Origin: JABIAG01 sp964561995
GTDB taxonomy: Archaea; Nanobdellota; Nanobdellia; Woesearchaeales; JABIAG01
NCBI GenBank assembly: GCA_964561995.1
Contig: CAZLQZ010000001.1
Coordinates: 62,001-126,000 of the forward strand
DNA: 64,000 nt
Reading direction: 5' to 3'
Position numbers and translations under genes: made by a program. Under the pieces are notes generated by a model. That model saw nothing but the letters and a program-made list of their open reading frames with translations. It did no database searches and had not been told where the DNA came from. This document shows positions 50,404-59,006 of this stretch, one piece after another. Each line of letters opens with the position of its first letter. Position 1 is the stretch's first letter.

Positions 50404-50676
50404 ATGTCAGAAAGAATAGAAGCATTAATGAGAATAGTTGTTGGAATTGTATCCGGAATTATTCTAGGATTGTGGAAAGCATTAGTACAAGTTTTAGCTG
50501 TTGTTAATTGGATCGTTGTAATAATTACAGGAGAAAGAAATAAAGGAATGGCAGATTTTTGTGAAATTTGGAATACTCAAGTATATATTTTCTTAAGATA
50601 TATGACTTTTGTAACTAATGAAAGACCATTTCCTTTTGAAAAGTTAGATAAAAACATGTCTAAGTTTAAGAGGTAA
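50404..50676 (+). CDS. DUF4389-like small membrane protein
   Basis: 90 residues. Residues 10-43 (VVGIVSGIILGLWKALVQVLAVVNWIVVII in parts) form one long or two short hydrophobic helices. A conserved-looking end follows: GERNKGMADFCEIWNTQVYIFLRYMTFVTNERPFPF, as seen in DUF4389 proteins. The function is unknown. GAGGTGAT lies 5-12 nt before the ATG, a strong ribosome binding site. It follows rps7 by 42 nt and may be cotranscribed with it. Confidence 0.6.
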   Translation: MSERIEALMRIVVGIVSGIILGLWKALVQVLAVVNWIVVIITGERNKGMADFCEIWNTQVYIFLRYMTFVTNERPFPFEKLDKNMSKFKR

Positions 50677-50724
50677 TTTTTAATTCGACTTAAGTCGTGC
50701 CAGAAGATTTTCTTCTGAGCATTT

Positions 50725-51420
50725 TTATTTATTTTCTTTATAGAATTCTAAACATTTTTTAAACGATTTTTTATCAAAGTCGCACCATTCTTGTCCTGTA
50801 AAATATGCTATAGCTTCTGTTGAGTCCCATAATAAAAAGTTATCCATAATATTATTATGTGTATTAACCATTAAATCAGGCGGGATAAAATAAGAAGAAT
50901 AAATGTTTTCTTTAACTAAACTTTTACTTAATTGATCTGGACCAATTTTTTCGTATTGTAAACTTCTTATAATAACTCTTAAAGCATTAATTATATCTTC
51001 TTTTCCATCATAATTCAAGCATAAATTAAGAAAATAGTTATCATATTCTGCAGTTTTATTTAATACGTTTTTAATCGAATCTACGACTTTTGATGGAAGG
51101 TCATACCATCTACCTAATACTGATATTTTAACTTTATTTTCATGAATTAAGGGGTTTTTAGATAAATTATCTAACAATTCAACAATTGAATCCATATAAT
51201 CAGAAAAATTGTTAATTCTGTAGTTAGTTCCTAATACATTAAATGTAAAAATAACTATGTTTTTTTTAATACAATTATCAACTGTTTCAAGGATTCTATT
51301 ATTACTTAAATCTAAAGCTTGTTTTATTTCTTTTGAATTAATTTCTGCCCAATATTCAATATTTTTTATATTAAATGCAATATGTTTAGGCTTTTTTAAT
51401 AGAGTTTTTTGTCTAAACAT
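50725..51420 (-). CDS. cis-prenyltransferase (UppS) homologue with degenerate active site
   Basis: 231 residues. The C-terminal half has NYDGKEDIINALRVI (family N-Y-G-G-R), NFLLWDSTEAIAYFTGQEWCDFDKKSFKKCLEFY, the conserved UPPS end. The N-terminus aligns KHIAFNIKNIEYWAE with the canonical P-x-H-x-A-F-I-M-D-G-N-R-R-W-A; the catalytic Asp is replaced by Lys19 and the GNRR loop by NIEY. The RTSGE motif reads VNTHNN. The C-terminal RxG of catalytic subunits is absent. It is therefore probably not active alone and could be an NgBR/Nus1-like partner of an active subunit elsewhere. Confidence 0.75.
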   Translation of the reverse strand: MFRQKTLLKKPKHIAFNIKNIEYWAEINSKEIKQALDLSNNRILETVDNCIKKNIVIFTFNVLGTNYRINNFSDYMDSIVELLDNLSKNPLIHENKVKISVLGRWYDLPSKVVDSIKNVLNKTAEYDNYFLNLCLNYDGKEDIINALRVIIRSLQYEKIGPDQLSKSLVKENIYSSYFIPPDLMVNTHNNIMDNFLLWDSTEAIAYFTGQEWCDFDKKSFKKCLEFYKENK

Positions 51421-51500
51421 AATTTTAGTAACTAAATTATTTTTATAAAGATGCTGTATTTAGCACTAAATTTATAAACTATTTATATCATTAAAAATCT

Positions 51501-52319
51501 ATGTTGTATGAAATTATTGTCTTAATTGTCTTAATAATAGCTACTTTTACAGATTATAAAAAAAGGGAAGTTCCCGATGAATTAAGTCATGGATTAATGA
51601 TTTTAGCTTTAATATTAAGGATTATTTATTCTTTTATGATTCATTCTTTTAATCCATTAATTGAGGGAATATTAGGGTTTGGTATCTTTTTTGGAATTGG
51701 TTATTTATTATACAAAGTTAATCAATGGGGTGGTGGTGATGCTAAGATTCTTGGAGGAATGGGTGCGTTGTTTGGATTTTCACTTTCAAATTTATATATG
51801 GTACATTTTTTCATTAATTTAATGATTGTTGGAGCAATTTATGGAATTATTTATAGTATATTTTTAGCTTATAAAAATCGTAATAAGATTAAATATAAAA
51901 AAATAAAATATTTAAAACAGATTTCAGTAGTTTATTTAGTGTTTTTTTTAATAGGTTTTTTTATTCAAGATTCTAAAACTAAATTTTTATATTTTATGAT
52001 TGTAATAATATTATATCTTGCGATGTTTTTAATCCAGTTTATTGGTACATTAGAAAAACATGTAATGCAAAAGAAGGTTACTGTTTCTAAACTAACTGAA
52101 GGAGATTGGATAGTTAATGACGTTAAAGTTGGAAAAAAAGTAATTGCAAAAGCAAAAGAAAATGGATTAACTCTTAATCAAATAAAATTAATTAAAAAAG
52201 CTAAAATTAAAAAAGTATTAATTAAGGAAGGTATACCTTTTATTCCATCTTTTTTAATCGCTTTTGTATTGACTTATTTTTATGGTAGTATTATATTGAT
52301 TCTTGTTAACTTGGTTTAA
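51501..52319 (+). CDS. prepilin/preflagellin peptidase (A24 family)
   Basis: 272 residues, membrane protein with about six hydrophobic segments. The two catalytic Asp are D18 in ATFTDYKKREVPD and D80 in WGGGDAKILGG (the GxGD motif). These enzymes cleave type IV pilin-like and archaellin leader peptides. The segment GDWIVNDVKVGKKVIAKAKE in the C-terminal half is a cytoplasmic insertion also seen in other archaeal PibD/FlaK proteins. TATA-like TTTATAAAC (about 51470-51478) is 23-31 nt before the ATG. No pilin gene is visible in the window. Confidence 0.88.
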   Translation: MLYEIIVLIVLIIATFTDYKKREVPDELSHGLMILALILRIIYSFMIHSFNPLIEGILGFGIFFGIGYLLYKVNQWGGGDAKILGGMGALFGFSLSNLYMVHFFINLMIVGAIYGIIYSIFLAYKNRNKIKYKKIKYLKQISVVYLVFFLIGFFIQDSKTKFLYFMIVIILYLAMFLIQFIGTLEKHVMQKKVTVSKLTEGDWIVNDVKVGKKVIAKAKENGLTLNQIKLIKKAKIKKVLIKEGIPFIPSFLIAFVLTYFYGSIILILVNLV

Positions 52320-52371
52320 AATAGATTAAAGGGTAATAATTAAGTGTTACGAAGAATTATTTTTTAATGAG

Positions 52372-53118
52372 TTAAACTTTTTTTCCTAATTCCCAAAGTA
52401 TATTATAAATTAATTCAAATGATTTAGATATAAATTTATCTTCAATCATAACTGCAAAGGGATTGTCTTCGTTATAATTGATTAAAGTAATTTTATCTTC
52501 ATATTGAATGATGCTAGCTTTAATTTCTTTTAAATCTGGAAGTAATCTTACTTCTCTTAATTTTTTTTTATTTGTTATACTTACTTCTTTTTGAAATTTT
52601 GTATCTATTTTACTTTTGAGAATTTTTAAATTAATTTTTTTCTCAATTCTAGTTACTGAAAAGTTTTGAATGAAAAATTCTTGAAAAAATTTTTCTGAAT
52701 AATTTGGATGAAGTGATTTTATTTCTGTTTTACTTGTAAGAGGGTCTCTTAAAACCATTTTTAAACCATTTTTTCCAAAATAAACTTGTGTTTTTGAAGA
52801 ACTATTATTACATTTATTCAATTCTTTTAAGTCGGGCATTATTGAGTCAATTATTTTTTTCTTTTCTTCAAGAATGGTTTGAAGTTTTTCTGGAGGTGTT
52901 GCTTCAAAATGTTTTTTATTATTGATTGTTATTTCAGTAATAAGTCCTCTTGATTCTAACTTGCCGATTATTTCATAAACTGTCTGTCTTAAAATTCCAG
53001 TTGATTTTGAAATTTCATTTGCAGAATTTGAATGATTTTTGACAAGATAAATGTATATGTCTGCTTCTCTTTCATTTAGTCCCCATTCTTGTAAAGCGGT
53101 TTTTATATCGATGTTCAT
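52372..53118 (-). CDS. TrmB-family transcriptional regulator
   Basis: 248 residues. Residues 1-75 are the TrmB winged helix: LNEREADIYIYLVKNHSNSANEISKSTGILRQTVYEIIGKLESRGLI in segments. A dimerisation helix (LQTILEEKKKIIDSIMPDLKEL) and a C-terminal PLD-like sensor domain (KTQVYFGKNGLKMVLRDP...LYNILWELGKKV-type sequence) follow. TrmB proteins bind operators near TATA boxes and respond to small ligands. TTTATAAAA (53139-53147) is the minus-strand TATA box, 21-29 nt before the ATG. The operator at 53156-53178 lies between it and the divergent methyltransferase promoter. Confidence 0.9.
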   Translation of the reverse strand: MNIDIKTALQEWGLNEREADIYIYLVKNHSNSANEISKSTGILRQTVYEIIGKLESRGLITEITINNKKHFEATPPEKLQTILEEKKKIIDSIMPDLKELNKCNNSSSKTQVYFGKNGLKMVLRDPLTSKTEIKSLHPNYSEKFFQEFFIQNFSVTRIEKKINLKILKSKIDTKFQKEVSITNKKKLREVRLLPDLKEIKASIIQYEDKITLINYNEDNPFAVMIEDKFISKSFELIYNILWELGKKV

Positions 53119-53155
53119 ATTGTTGAAAATTGTTTAGTTTTTATAAATCTTTTTG

Positions 53156-53178
53156 TTGTCGTAAAATTCATACGACAA
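53156..53178. promoter_or_regulatory. inverted-repeat operator between TrmB and methyltransferase promoters
   Basis: Perfect 8-bp arms TTGTCGTA and TACGACAA with a 7-nt spacer. It sits 9 nt from the minus-strand TATA box of the regulator and 2 nt from ATATAAATA (53181-53189), the TATA box of the methyltransferase. A bound dimer would block both promoters; TrmB as the binder is inferred. Confidence 0.65.
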
Positions 53179-53227
53179 TAATATAAATAGTTTGTGCAAA
53201 TGTTATAGTTATAAGGAGGAAATTAAG

Positions 53228-54046
53228 ATGAAAATGATACAAAAAGAACAAACTCAAATTGAAAAAGAAAGAAGTGATATAGAGAAAACAGCATCTACTA
53301 TAGACGATTTACAAAGAATATCAAATGTACCCAATTCAAAACAGATGTTAAGGGGTTTGGAAGAAGAAATAGGTAGAGTAAAATCCTTTTGTCCAGATCT
53401 TTCTTGGTTGGCAGCTTCAAGACATTTAACTAGTAGGAGTTTAATAGAAAGATTATCTGATAATTATAATATTACAGAAATGGGTGCAGGTTTTAGTCCA
53501 CATGGGATTAATTATTCTGATGAATTTGAAACCTGGACCGAAATAGATTTACCACATAATTCACAATTAAAAGAAAAAATAGTAAATAAAATTTCTTCAA
53601 ATTATAATATTAATTTTGTTGCAGGAAATATTTATTCAAAGGATGTATGGCAAAGAGCTATTGATTTAATTGATGTTTCTAAACCATCTTTTATTTTTTG
53701 TGAAGGGGTAGTTTCACAATATGGAAATGAAGAACAAAAAGATTCATTAGTTGAATACATACAGCCTTTAATTGCTCATCCCGAGAGTATGCTTTATATA
53801 GATGACACTTTTAAAAATCATCCCGAATTTGAGAATGACCCAAGAATAAAAAAAATTATGGGTGGATTGAAAAAATCATTAAAAAGAACTTCTTATGCTA
53901 ATATGAAATCTAGAAGTCTTGATTCTGAGAAATCAAAATGGGAAAGTCGAGGTTTAACGTGTGAATATGTTCCTTATGTAATTACTTCAGAAGAATTTAA
54001 GGATATAAATGAAAAATTAAGAGGATTTTTATTTAAAAAAAGATAA
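53228..54046 (+). CDS. LCM-like (carboxyl) methyltransferase
   Basis: 272 residues from the ATG at 53228. AGGAGG (53214-53219) is 8 nt upstream and decides this start; the longer frame to 53192 would begin between TATA box and ribosome binding site. The SAM site reads ITEMGAGFSPHG (GAG loop), with EIDLPHNSQLKEKIV as the E/D-x-D-L-P motif of the leucine carboxyl-methyltransferase/PPM1 family, and FIFCEGVVSQYG as the E-G-V motif. LCM proteins O-methylate carboxyl groups of proteins or small molecules. It is 1 nt upstream of an esterase-like gene and divergent from a TrmB regulator, forming a small regulated module. Confidence 0.72.
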   Translation: MKMIQKEQTQIEKERSDIEKTASTIDDLQRISNVPNSKQMLRGLEEEIGRVKSFCPDLSWLAASRHLTSRSLIERLSDNYNITEMGAGFSPHGINYSDEFETWTEIDLPHNSQLKEKIVNKISSNYNINFVAGNIYSKDVWQRAIDLIDVSKPSFIFCEGVVSQYGNEEQKDSLVEYIQPLIAHPESMLYIDDTFKNHPEFENDPRIKKIMGGLKKSLKRTSYANMKSRSLDSEKSKWESRGLTCEYVPYVITSEEFKDINEKLRGFLFKKR

Positions 54047-54047
54047 A

Positions 54048-54785
54048 ATGGCAACTTATATTTTTGTTCATGGCTCGTGGCATGGTGGATGGTGTTGGTA
54101 TAAGATGAAAAAACTACATCTTAAATGGGGCGATATAGTGTTTGCTCCAACATTATCGGGTATGAAATATAATGATAAATTTGAAAATAAAAAAATTGGT
54201 TTAAACAATCATATACAAGATATTATTGAATTGATTAGAACAGAAAATCTTTCAAATATTATTTTAGTAGGGCATAGTTATGCGGGTTTAGTAATTAGTG
54301 GAGTTGCATCTAAAATCCCTAAAAGGATTAACAAATTAGTTTATTTAGATGCCTTTTTACCAAACCATAATGAATCACTTTTTGATATGTCTTTTCCAAA
54401 AAGAGTTGAATCTATAAAATCGTCATTAGTTAATTCTGATGGAAAGAGTAAAAAAGAAGGAATTAAAGAAGTTTGGTTAGTTCCACCGCATGACCCTGAA
54501 ATGTTTGGAGTTTTTGGAGATGAAGCTTTATGGCTTAAAGAACTGTTGGTTTTTACACCCATTCAAACATTTGAGCAAAAAGTGATTCTTAATAATCCCG
54601 AATTTGAAAATATTTTGAAATTCTATATTCGATGTTCTGAATGCCCAATCCCTACTTTTGATAAATTTGAAAAAAAAGCAAATAAAAAAGGTTGGAAAAC
54701 TTTTAAAATAAAATCCGGCCATGATGTTATGATTACAAAACCTACAGAACTGTTTAAAGTTTTGAAAGAAATTGAAAAATATTAA
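54048..54785 (+). CDS. alpha/beta hydrolase, methylesterase-like
   Basis: 245 residues. IFVHGSWHGGWCWYKM forms the oxyanion strand; LVGHSYAGLVISGVA holds the nucleophile Ser; the catalytic His is in KSGHDVMITKP and an Asp in the preceding helix. The VHG-S-WHGGW-CW-x-K signature is that of the plant-type methylesterase/hydroxynitrile-lyase branch, which includes methyl salicylate/jasmonate esterases. Its stop-to-start distance from the methyltransferase is 1 nt, so the two are one operon: one predicted to add, the other to remove, a carboxyl methyl group. Other esterase substrates are possible. Confidence 0.78.
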   Translation: MATYIFVHGSWHGGWCWYKMKKLHLKWGDIVFAPTLSGMKYNDKFENKKIGLNNHIQDIIELIRTENLSNIILVGHSYAGLVISGVASKIPKRINKLVYLDAFLPNHNESLFDMSFPKRVESIKSSLVNSDGKSKKEGIKEVWLVPPHDPEMFGVFGDEALWLKELLVFTPIQTFEQKVILNNPEFENILKFYIRCSECPIPTFDKFEKKANKKGWKTFKIKSGHDVMITKPTELFKVLKEIEKY

Positions 54786-54918
54786 GATTATTGATGAAGC
54801 TGATAAACTATTCGAATGACTAAGTCTTTATCTTTTTTTATTTTAAATAATTAAAAAATCAAATTTAACGTGAGAATTTAATCCTAAAATATTTCATTAA
54901 ATAAGATTTTATAAAACT

Positions 54919-55422
54919 CTAAGGTAATCTTAACAAAATTTTATCAATCCAATCAGAATTTTTAACTTCTTCTTTTTCTTCTATAATTTCTTTAACTTTT
55001 TCTTCTTTTTTACCAATAATTATATTTTTACAAGCTTCTTTTAGTTTTAATTCAACAACACCCATTTCTTCTTTGTCAAGTTGTTTTGCTTCCCAATCAA
55101 AATTTAGTCCATCTCCTTGTTTTCTTGGAAGAATGTTTAAACTTACGTGTGGAATCTTTTGTCCTGCTTCTGAGCCATTTTGTATTAAAATATTTGTTCC
55201 TTCTGCTCCAAATACTTCAAATAAAATGGAAGAAATTTGATTTGCAACTAAGAATAATTGTCCGGAAATTTCTTCTGGTACTTGTTCTAAAATAGTATGA
55301 TGTTCTTTAGGAATTAAAACAATGTGTCCAGTAATTGAAGGGTCTTCTTTTAGAAATGCAACTAAATCCTTATCTTCGTAGACTTTTCTTTTTATGTTTT
55401 CACAATATGCACATTTAACCAT
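54919..55422 (-). CDS. HIT-family protein without the nucleophilic His
   Basis: 167 residues. HIT fold with CAYCENI (zinc-like CxxC), EDPSITGHIVLIPKEHHT and IPHVSLNILPRK. The HIT triad H-x-H-x-H reads H92-V-S94-L-N96, so the central nucleophile His and the last His are replaced by Ser and Asn. The enzyme is probably inactive as a nucleotide hydrolase. The tail is charged (KKEEKVKEIIEEKEEVKN). It lies 4 nt downstream of a larger HIT gene and is likely cotranscribed. Confidence 0.75.
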   Translation of the reverse strand: MVKCAYCENIKRKVYEDKDLVAFLKEDPSITGHIVLIPKEHHTILEQVPEEISGQLFLVANQISSILFEVFGAEGTNILIQNGSEAGQKIPHVSLNILPRKQGDGLNFDWEAKQLDKEEMGVVELKLKEACKNIIIGKKEEKVKEIIEEKEEVKNSDWIDKILLRLP

Positions 55423-55426
55423 TTTT

Positions 55427-56377
55427 TTAAGTAAACAAGTTGCTTATATCATCTAAGCTAACATCCTCTTTTATTTCTGCTTGTTGAACTACTGGTTTTT
55501 CTTTTGGTTTTCTTGCAGCAGTTTTTTGATTTTTTTTCTTAATTAATTTTTTCTTCTTTTTGTTGGATGGTTTTCTTCCTTTTCTATTCATTGGAGAAGT
55601 TTTAATTTCTAAATCTTTATCGACATAATATAATAATCCTGGTTGTCTTTTTATGCCTACTTTTAGAACTTTTTCTTGTTTTTGTTTCTCTTTTTTCCTT
55701 CCTCTAACCATCTTACATCTTGATATGTCGCCTTCTCTATCTACAAAATATAAGTATCCTTTTTCTTTTACAGGTTTTTTGACTTCTTTTGGAGATTCAG
55801 GTAAAGAATCTTCAACTTTTTCTTCTGGTTCACTTGGTTTTTCATCAGAAATTTCAACATTAAGTTTGCCAACAATGTATTGTCTTAAATTATTAGCAAG
55901 TTCATCTAATGATTTGTCATCTGCTTTATTTTCTGGCATGTTAAAACATGTTAAATCGTCATTTTCTTTTCTTGGAATTATGTGAATCATAAAATGTTGA
56001 GCACGTTGTCCTGCGGCAGCTCCATTTGCAATAAAAATATTTGTTCCTCCACACTTTAATGCTTTTAGACATGCATTAGAAATCGCTTTTGTTATTTTCC
56101 CCATATGTATCATTATTTCTTTTGGGACTTGAGGACCTACCTGGAAGTGTTTTTTAGGCATTAATAGAACATGACCTGGATTTGCAGGATTAATATCTAA
56201 TACTGCAATACAATGTTGATCATCATATAATTTTGTAGATTGAACTTTTCCATCAATTATTTGACAAAAAATACACTGTTGTCTAAAGAAGGCTTCTTTT
56301 TCTTCAGGACTCATTTTAGCTAATTTTTCCTGAAAAGCTTTTATTTCTTCTTCACTAGGTTGTTTTTCTTCTGGCAT
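55427..56377 (-). CDS. HIT-family protein with C-terminal basic repeats
   Basis: 316 residues. The HIT domain (residues ~35-160) has CIFCQI, LDINPANPGHVLLMPKKHF and AQHFMIHIIPRKEND. The triad is H128-F-M130-I-H132: Met replaces the central nucleophile. A second half has two repeats of a short beta motif, GYLYFVDREGDISR and GLLYYVDKDLEIKT, each followed by a very basic R/K stretch. It should bind nucleic acid or ribosome. It overlaps nothing but sits 4 nt upstream of the smaller HIT gene. Confidence 0.75.
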   Translation of the reverse strand: MPEEKQPSEEEIKAFQEKLAKMSPEEKEAFFRQQCIFCQIIDGKVQSTKLYDDQHCIAVLDINPANPGHVLLMPKKHFQVGPQVPKEIMIHMGKITKAISNACLKALKCGGTNIFIANGAAAGQRAQHFMIHIIPRKENDDLTCFNMPENKADDKSLDELANNLRQYIVGKLNVEISDEKPSEPEEKVEDSLPESPKEVKKPVKEKGYLYFVDREGDISRCKMVRGRKKEKQKQEKVLKVGIKRQPGLLYYVDKDLEIKTSPMNRKGRKPSNKKKKKLIKKKNQKTAARKPKEKPVVQQAEIKEDVSLDDISNLFT

Positions 56378-56472
56378 ATTGTTTATGTTATTGTTCTATT
56401 ATTTAAATATTTATACCTTATTTTACGTTATATTGTTTGGATAACAAAATAGAATCAAATAGTTTTTAAAAA

Positions 56473-58173
56473 TTATTTATGAGTAAACCAAAATTTGAAT
56501 TTATTATCTTCAATTGAATCCAATCTACAAAATCCAAATCTTTCAAATTGAATAACATCATTAACTTTCAATTTAGAAATATTATTTTCAGTTAATCCCT
56601 TAATTGCTTTATTGTCAGGCATTAAAATTTCAACTTCTGTAAGTTTTTCAACAGGAAGCCAATGAATTATTTTTTTACCTTTATTTTTAAAATCTTCATA
56701 TTTTGTCGAAACAAATTCAAATTCATTTTGTTTTTTAACAAAATTTAAACAATCCATTAATCTAATAATTTCATTTTCTTCAAAAGAATCAAAATCTTCA
56801 TGTGTTAAATAAAATTTATTTGTTGTTTTAAATTCTCTTCCACCTTTTATTTTATCTGGATGTAAATCTAATTCTATGTCTTGATTAGGAGCGTTTTTTA
56901 TTTCAATTTCTTTTGGGTTTTGTATAAAAAAGAACCTTTTTGCAGATTCATCTAATAGTTTTCTACTCGTTGAAGCAATTACCTCAAAGTCTAAGTTAGA
57001 TGTTGCTTTTGACATTCCAACTACTTTTGCTAGTTCATAATATGCTTCTTTAGGAATTCCTCTTCTTTTCAAAGCTCTTAATGTAACTAGTCTTGGGTCA
57101 TCCCAGCCAATATAATTTCCAGTTTCAATCATTTCTCTTATTTCTCTTCCTTGTGTAACTGCATTTGTAATATTGAATCTTGCATATTGTTTTACTTCTG
57201 GATTTGGTAACTTGAATAATCCTCTAATGTGATTTTGTAGTTCTATTCTTGAATCGAATTCATTACTTCTTAGAACGTGAGTGATTTCTAATAATCCTTC
57301 TTCAATAGCATTTTCAAAGTCATACATGGGCCAAACTTTATATTTATCTTTTTGTCTATAGTGTGGTGTGTAATTTAATCTGAAAATCACTGGATCACGC
57401 ATTACTGCATTTTTATGTTGCATAGAAATTTTCATTCTTAAAGTAACAGAACCTTCTTTTACAGATCCTTTTTTCATTTCTTCCCATTCAGCTTTAGTAT
57501 CTTCAATATTTTTATTTCTACATTTACAGTCTTGCATTGCTCTTCTATCTTTAGAAATCGATTCACTTTTACAATGACAAGTGTAGGCATTATTATTTTC
57601 AATTAATTTTTTAGCCATTTCATAATATTTGTCCATATGGTCTGATACAAAAACTGTTTTTTCTGTTTTAATATCTAAGTAGTTAAGAACATCTTCTTGC
57701 ATTGCATCAACAAATTCTTGAGTTTCTTTTTCAGGATTAGTATCTTCAAATCGTAAAATACATTTACCTTTATATTTTATTGAGTACATGTAATTTAGTA
57801 AAAACGAAATTGCGTGTCCAAAGTGATTGTATTTTGAAGGCTCTGGAGCAATTCTTGTAACAACTTTACCTTCTACTGCATTTTTCAATTCAGGAAGTTC
57901 ATGTCTAGCTTCTTTTCTTTTCTCTTTATTTTCTTTTTTTTCTTCAAAGTAATTTGGGTTGAGTTTTAGTAATTCTTCTTTTTGTTGTTCTAATTCTAAA
58001 GAATTAACTTTTTTAACAATTTCTTGAATCTTCATAGAAGTTTTTTTCATATCTTGTTTGGCATCTGGAAATTCACCCATTATTTTACCAATTATCGCAC
58101 CAGGATTAGCTCTTCCTTTGAAATGTATAGCATTTTCTAATGCGTGTTTTCTTATTGAATCTTCCATTGTCAT
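56473..58173 (-). CDS. gltX: glutamyl-tRNA synthetase
   Basis: 566 residues, archaeal type GluRS. The class I HIGH-like motif is PEPSKYNHFGHA, followed by LRFEDTNPEKETQEF. The second signature region around VVGMSKATSNLDF replaces KMSKS. A CHCKSES...CKCRN cysteine pair recalls the zinc site. The C-terminal beta-barrel anticodon-binding domain is present (FYLTHEDFDSFEENEIIRLMDCLN onward). It charges tRNA-Glu, and in archaea without GlnRS also tRNA-Gln. Start chosen at the longest ATG; M3 is an alternative. Confidence 0.93.
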   Translation of the reverse strand: MTMEDSIRKHALENAIHFKGRANPGAIIGKIMGEFPDAKQDMKKTSMKIQEIVKKVNSLELEQQKEELLKLNPNYFEEKKENKEKRKEARHELPELKNAVEGKVVTRIAPEPSKYNHFGHAISFLLNYMYSIKYKGKCILRFEDTNPEKETQEFVDAMQEDVLNYLDIKTEKTVFVSDHMDKYYEMAKKLIENNNAYTCHCKSESISKDRRAMQDCKCRNKNIEDTKAEWEEMKKGSVKEGSVTLRMKISMQHKNAVMRDPVIFRLNYTPHYRQKDKYKVWPMYDFENAIEEGLLEITHVLRSNEFDSRIELQNHIRGLFKLPNPEVKQYARFNITNAVTQGREIREMIETGNYIGWDDPRLVTLRALKRRGIPKEAYYELAKVVGMSKATSNLDFEVIASTSRKLLDESAKRFFFIQNPKEIEIKNAPNQDIELDLHPDKIKGGREFKTTNKFYLTHEDFDSFEENEIIRLMDCLNFVKKQNEFEFVSTKYEDFKNKGKKIIHWLPVEKLTEVEILMPDNKAIKGLTENNISKLKVNDVIQFERFGFCRLDSIEDNKFKFWFTHK

Positions 58174-58285
58174 ATTGTTAAAGATTAGAAGTTTGTATAT
58201 AAAGTTTTTTAAACAAAAATATTAAAATTGTTAAATTTGGTTTTTTTAGTTGTATGTAAGCTAGTTTTTTAGGTTTTATATCTTT

Positions 58286-58319
58286 ACAGTACTGTTAAAT
58301 ACTTTTGTTAAATAACAGT
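58286..58319. repeat. ACAGT/ACTGTT half-site cluster
   Basis: ACAGTACTGT is a perfect 10-bp palindrome (58286-58295); its right half ACTGTT (58291-58296) pairs again with AACAGT (58314-58319). The cluster lies between gltX and the DUF2284 gene, about 20 nt from an AT-rich tract. It resembles a regulator binding site of unknown owner. Confidence 0.35.
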
Positions 58320-58360
58320 TTTGGTTAAATTTATATTTAATATATTTTTAAAGAAAAGAA

Positions 58361-58906
58361 TTATTTAAACATTCCACAAACTACACAAGTGTATTTTGGG
58401 GCAATTTTATCTTTATACCATAACATTGGGATGTTAAATAATTTAATTGTTAAATCATTTACATCAACACCTACTGCCTCTAAACTGTACCTTTTTTTAT
58501 CTGGATATTTGCATGGTTGTTTAAGTTTTAGTTTGCATGGTTTGCATAGTCTGCATGAACCGGAGCTTAAGAATTCAGAGTCTTTTTCTATCTTTCTCAT
58601 ATGTTTGTCAATTCTTGATTTAATTACAGAATTTGCTAATTGAACTTTTAAGTAATCCTTGTAATTAAGTTGATATAAATTCACTTTATACATTAAAACA
58701 TATAATTTTTTGTAATTTTTAGCTAGACTCTTAAATGAAGGAGAGAAAGGTGGACAAGAATATTTTTTATTGAAATTTTTACAACCATTTTTACACATTT
58801 TTACAAATAAAGAATTATTTGTAACTACTTGATTAACATCTAGTTCATCTTCATAAATTTCTATTTCAATTTTATTTGATGGAGTTTTAACAGTTATTGT
58901 CTTCAT
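58361..58906 (-). CDS. DUF2284-type metal-binding protein
   Basis: 181 residues. Cys-rich: KMCKNGCKNFNKKYSCPPFSPS, GSCRLCKPCKLKLKQPCKYPDKKRYSLEAVGVDV and YTCVVCGMF. These match DUF2284, a widespread predicted metal-binding protein (possible Fe-S or zinc); its role is unknown. The N-terminus (VKTPSNKIEIEIYEDEL) is the usual lead-in. It is monocistronic, with the half-site cluster upstream of gltX next to its 3' end. Confidence 0.85.
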   Translation of the reverse strand: MKTITVKTPSNKIEIEIYEDELDVNQVVTNNSLFVKMCKNGCKNFNKKYSCPPFSPSFKSLAKNYKKLYVLMYKVNLYQLNYKDYLKVQLANSVIKSRIDKHMRKIEKDSEFLSSGSCRLCKPCKLKLKQPCKYPDKKRYSLEAVGVDVNDLTIKLFNIPMLWYKDKIAPKYTCVVCGMFK

Positions 58907-59006
58907 AATTCTTATAAAATCATTCTTAGATATAATTTTTGTTATGATATTTTACCATAATAGTTATTAATATTGAAATCTTTTATGTTTATATGGGGGA
59001 ATTATA

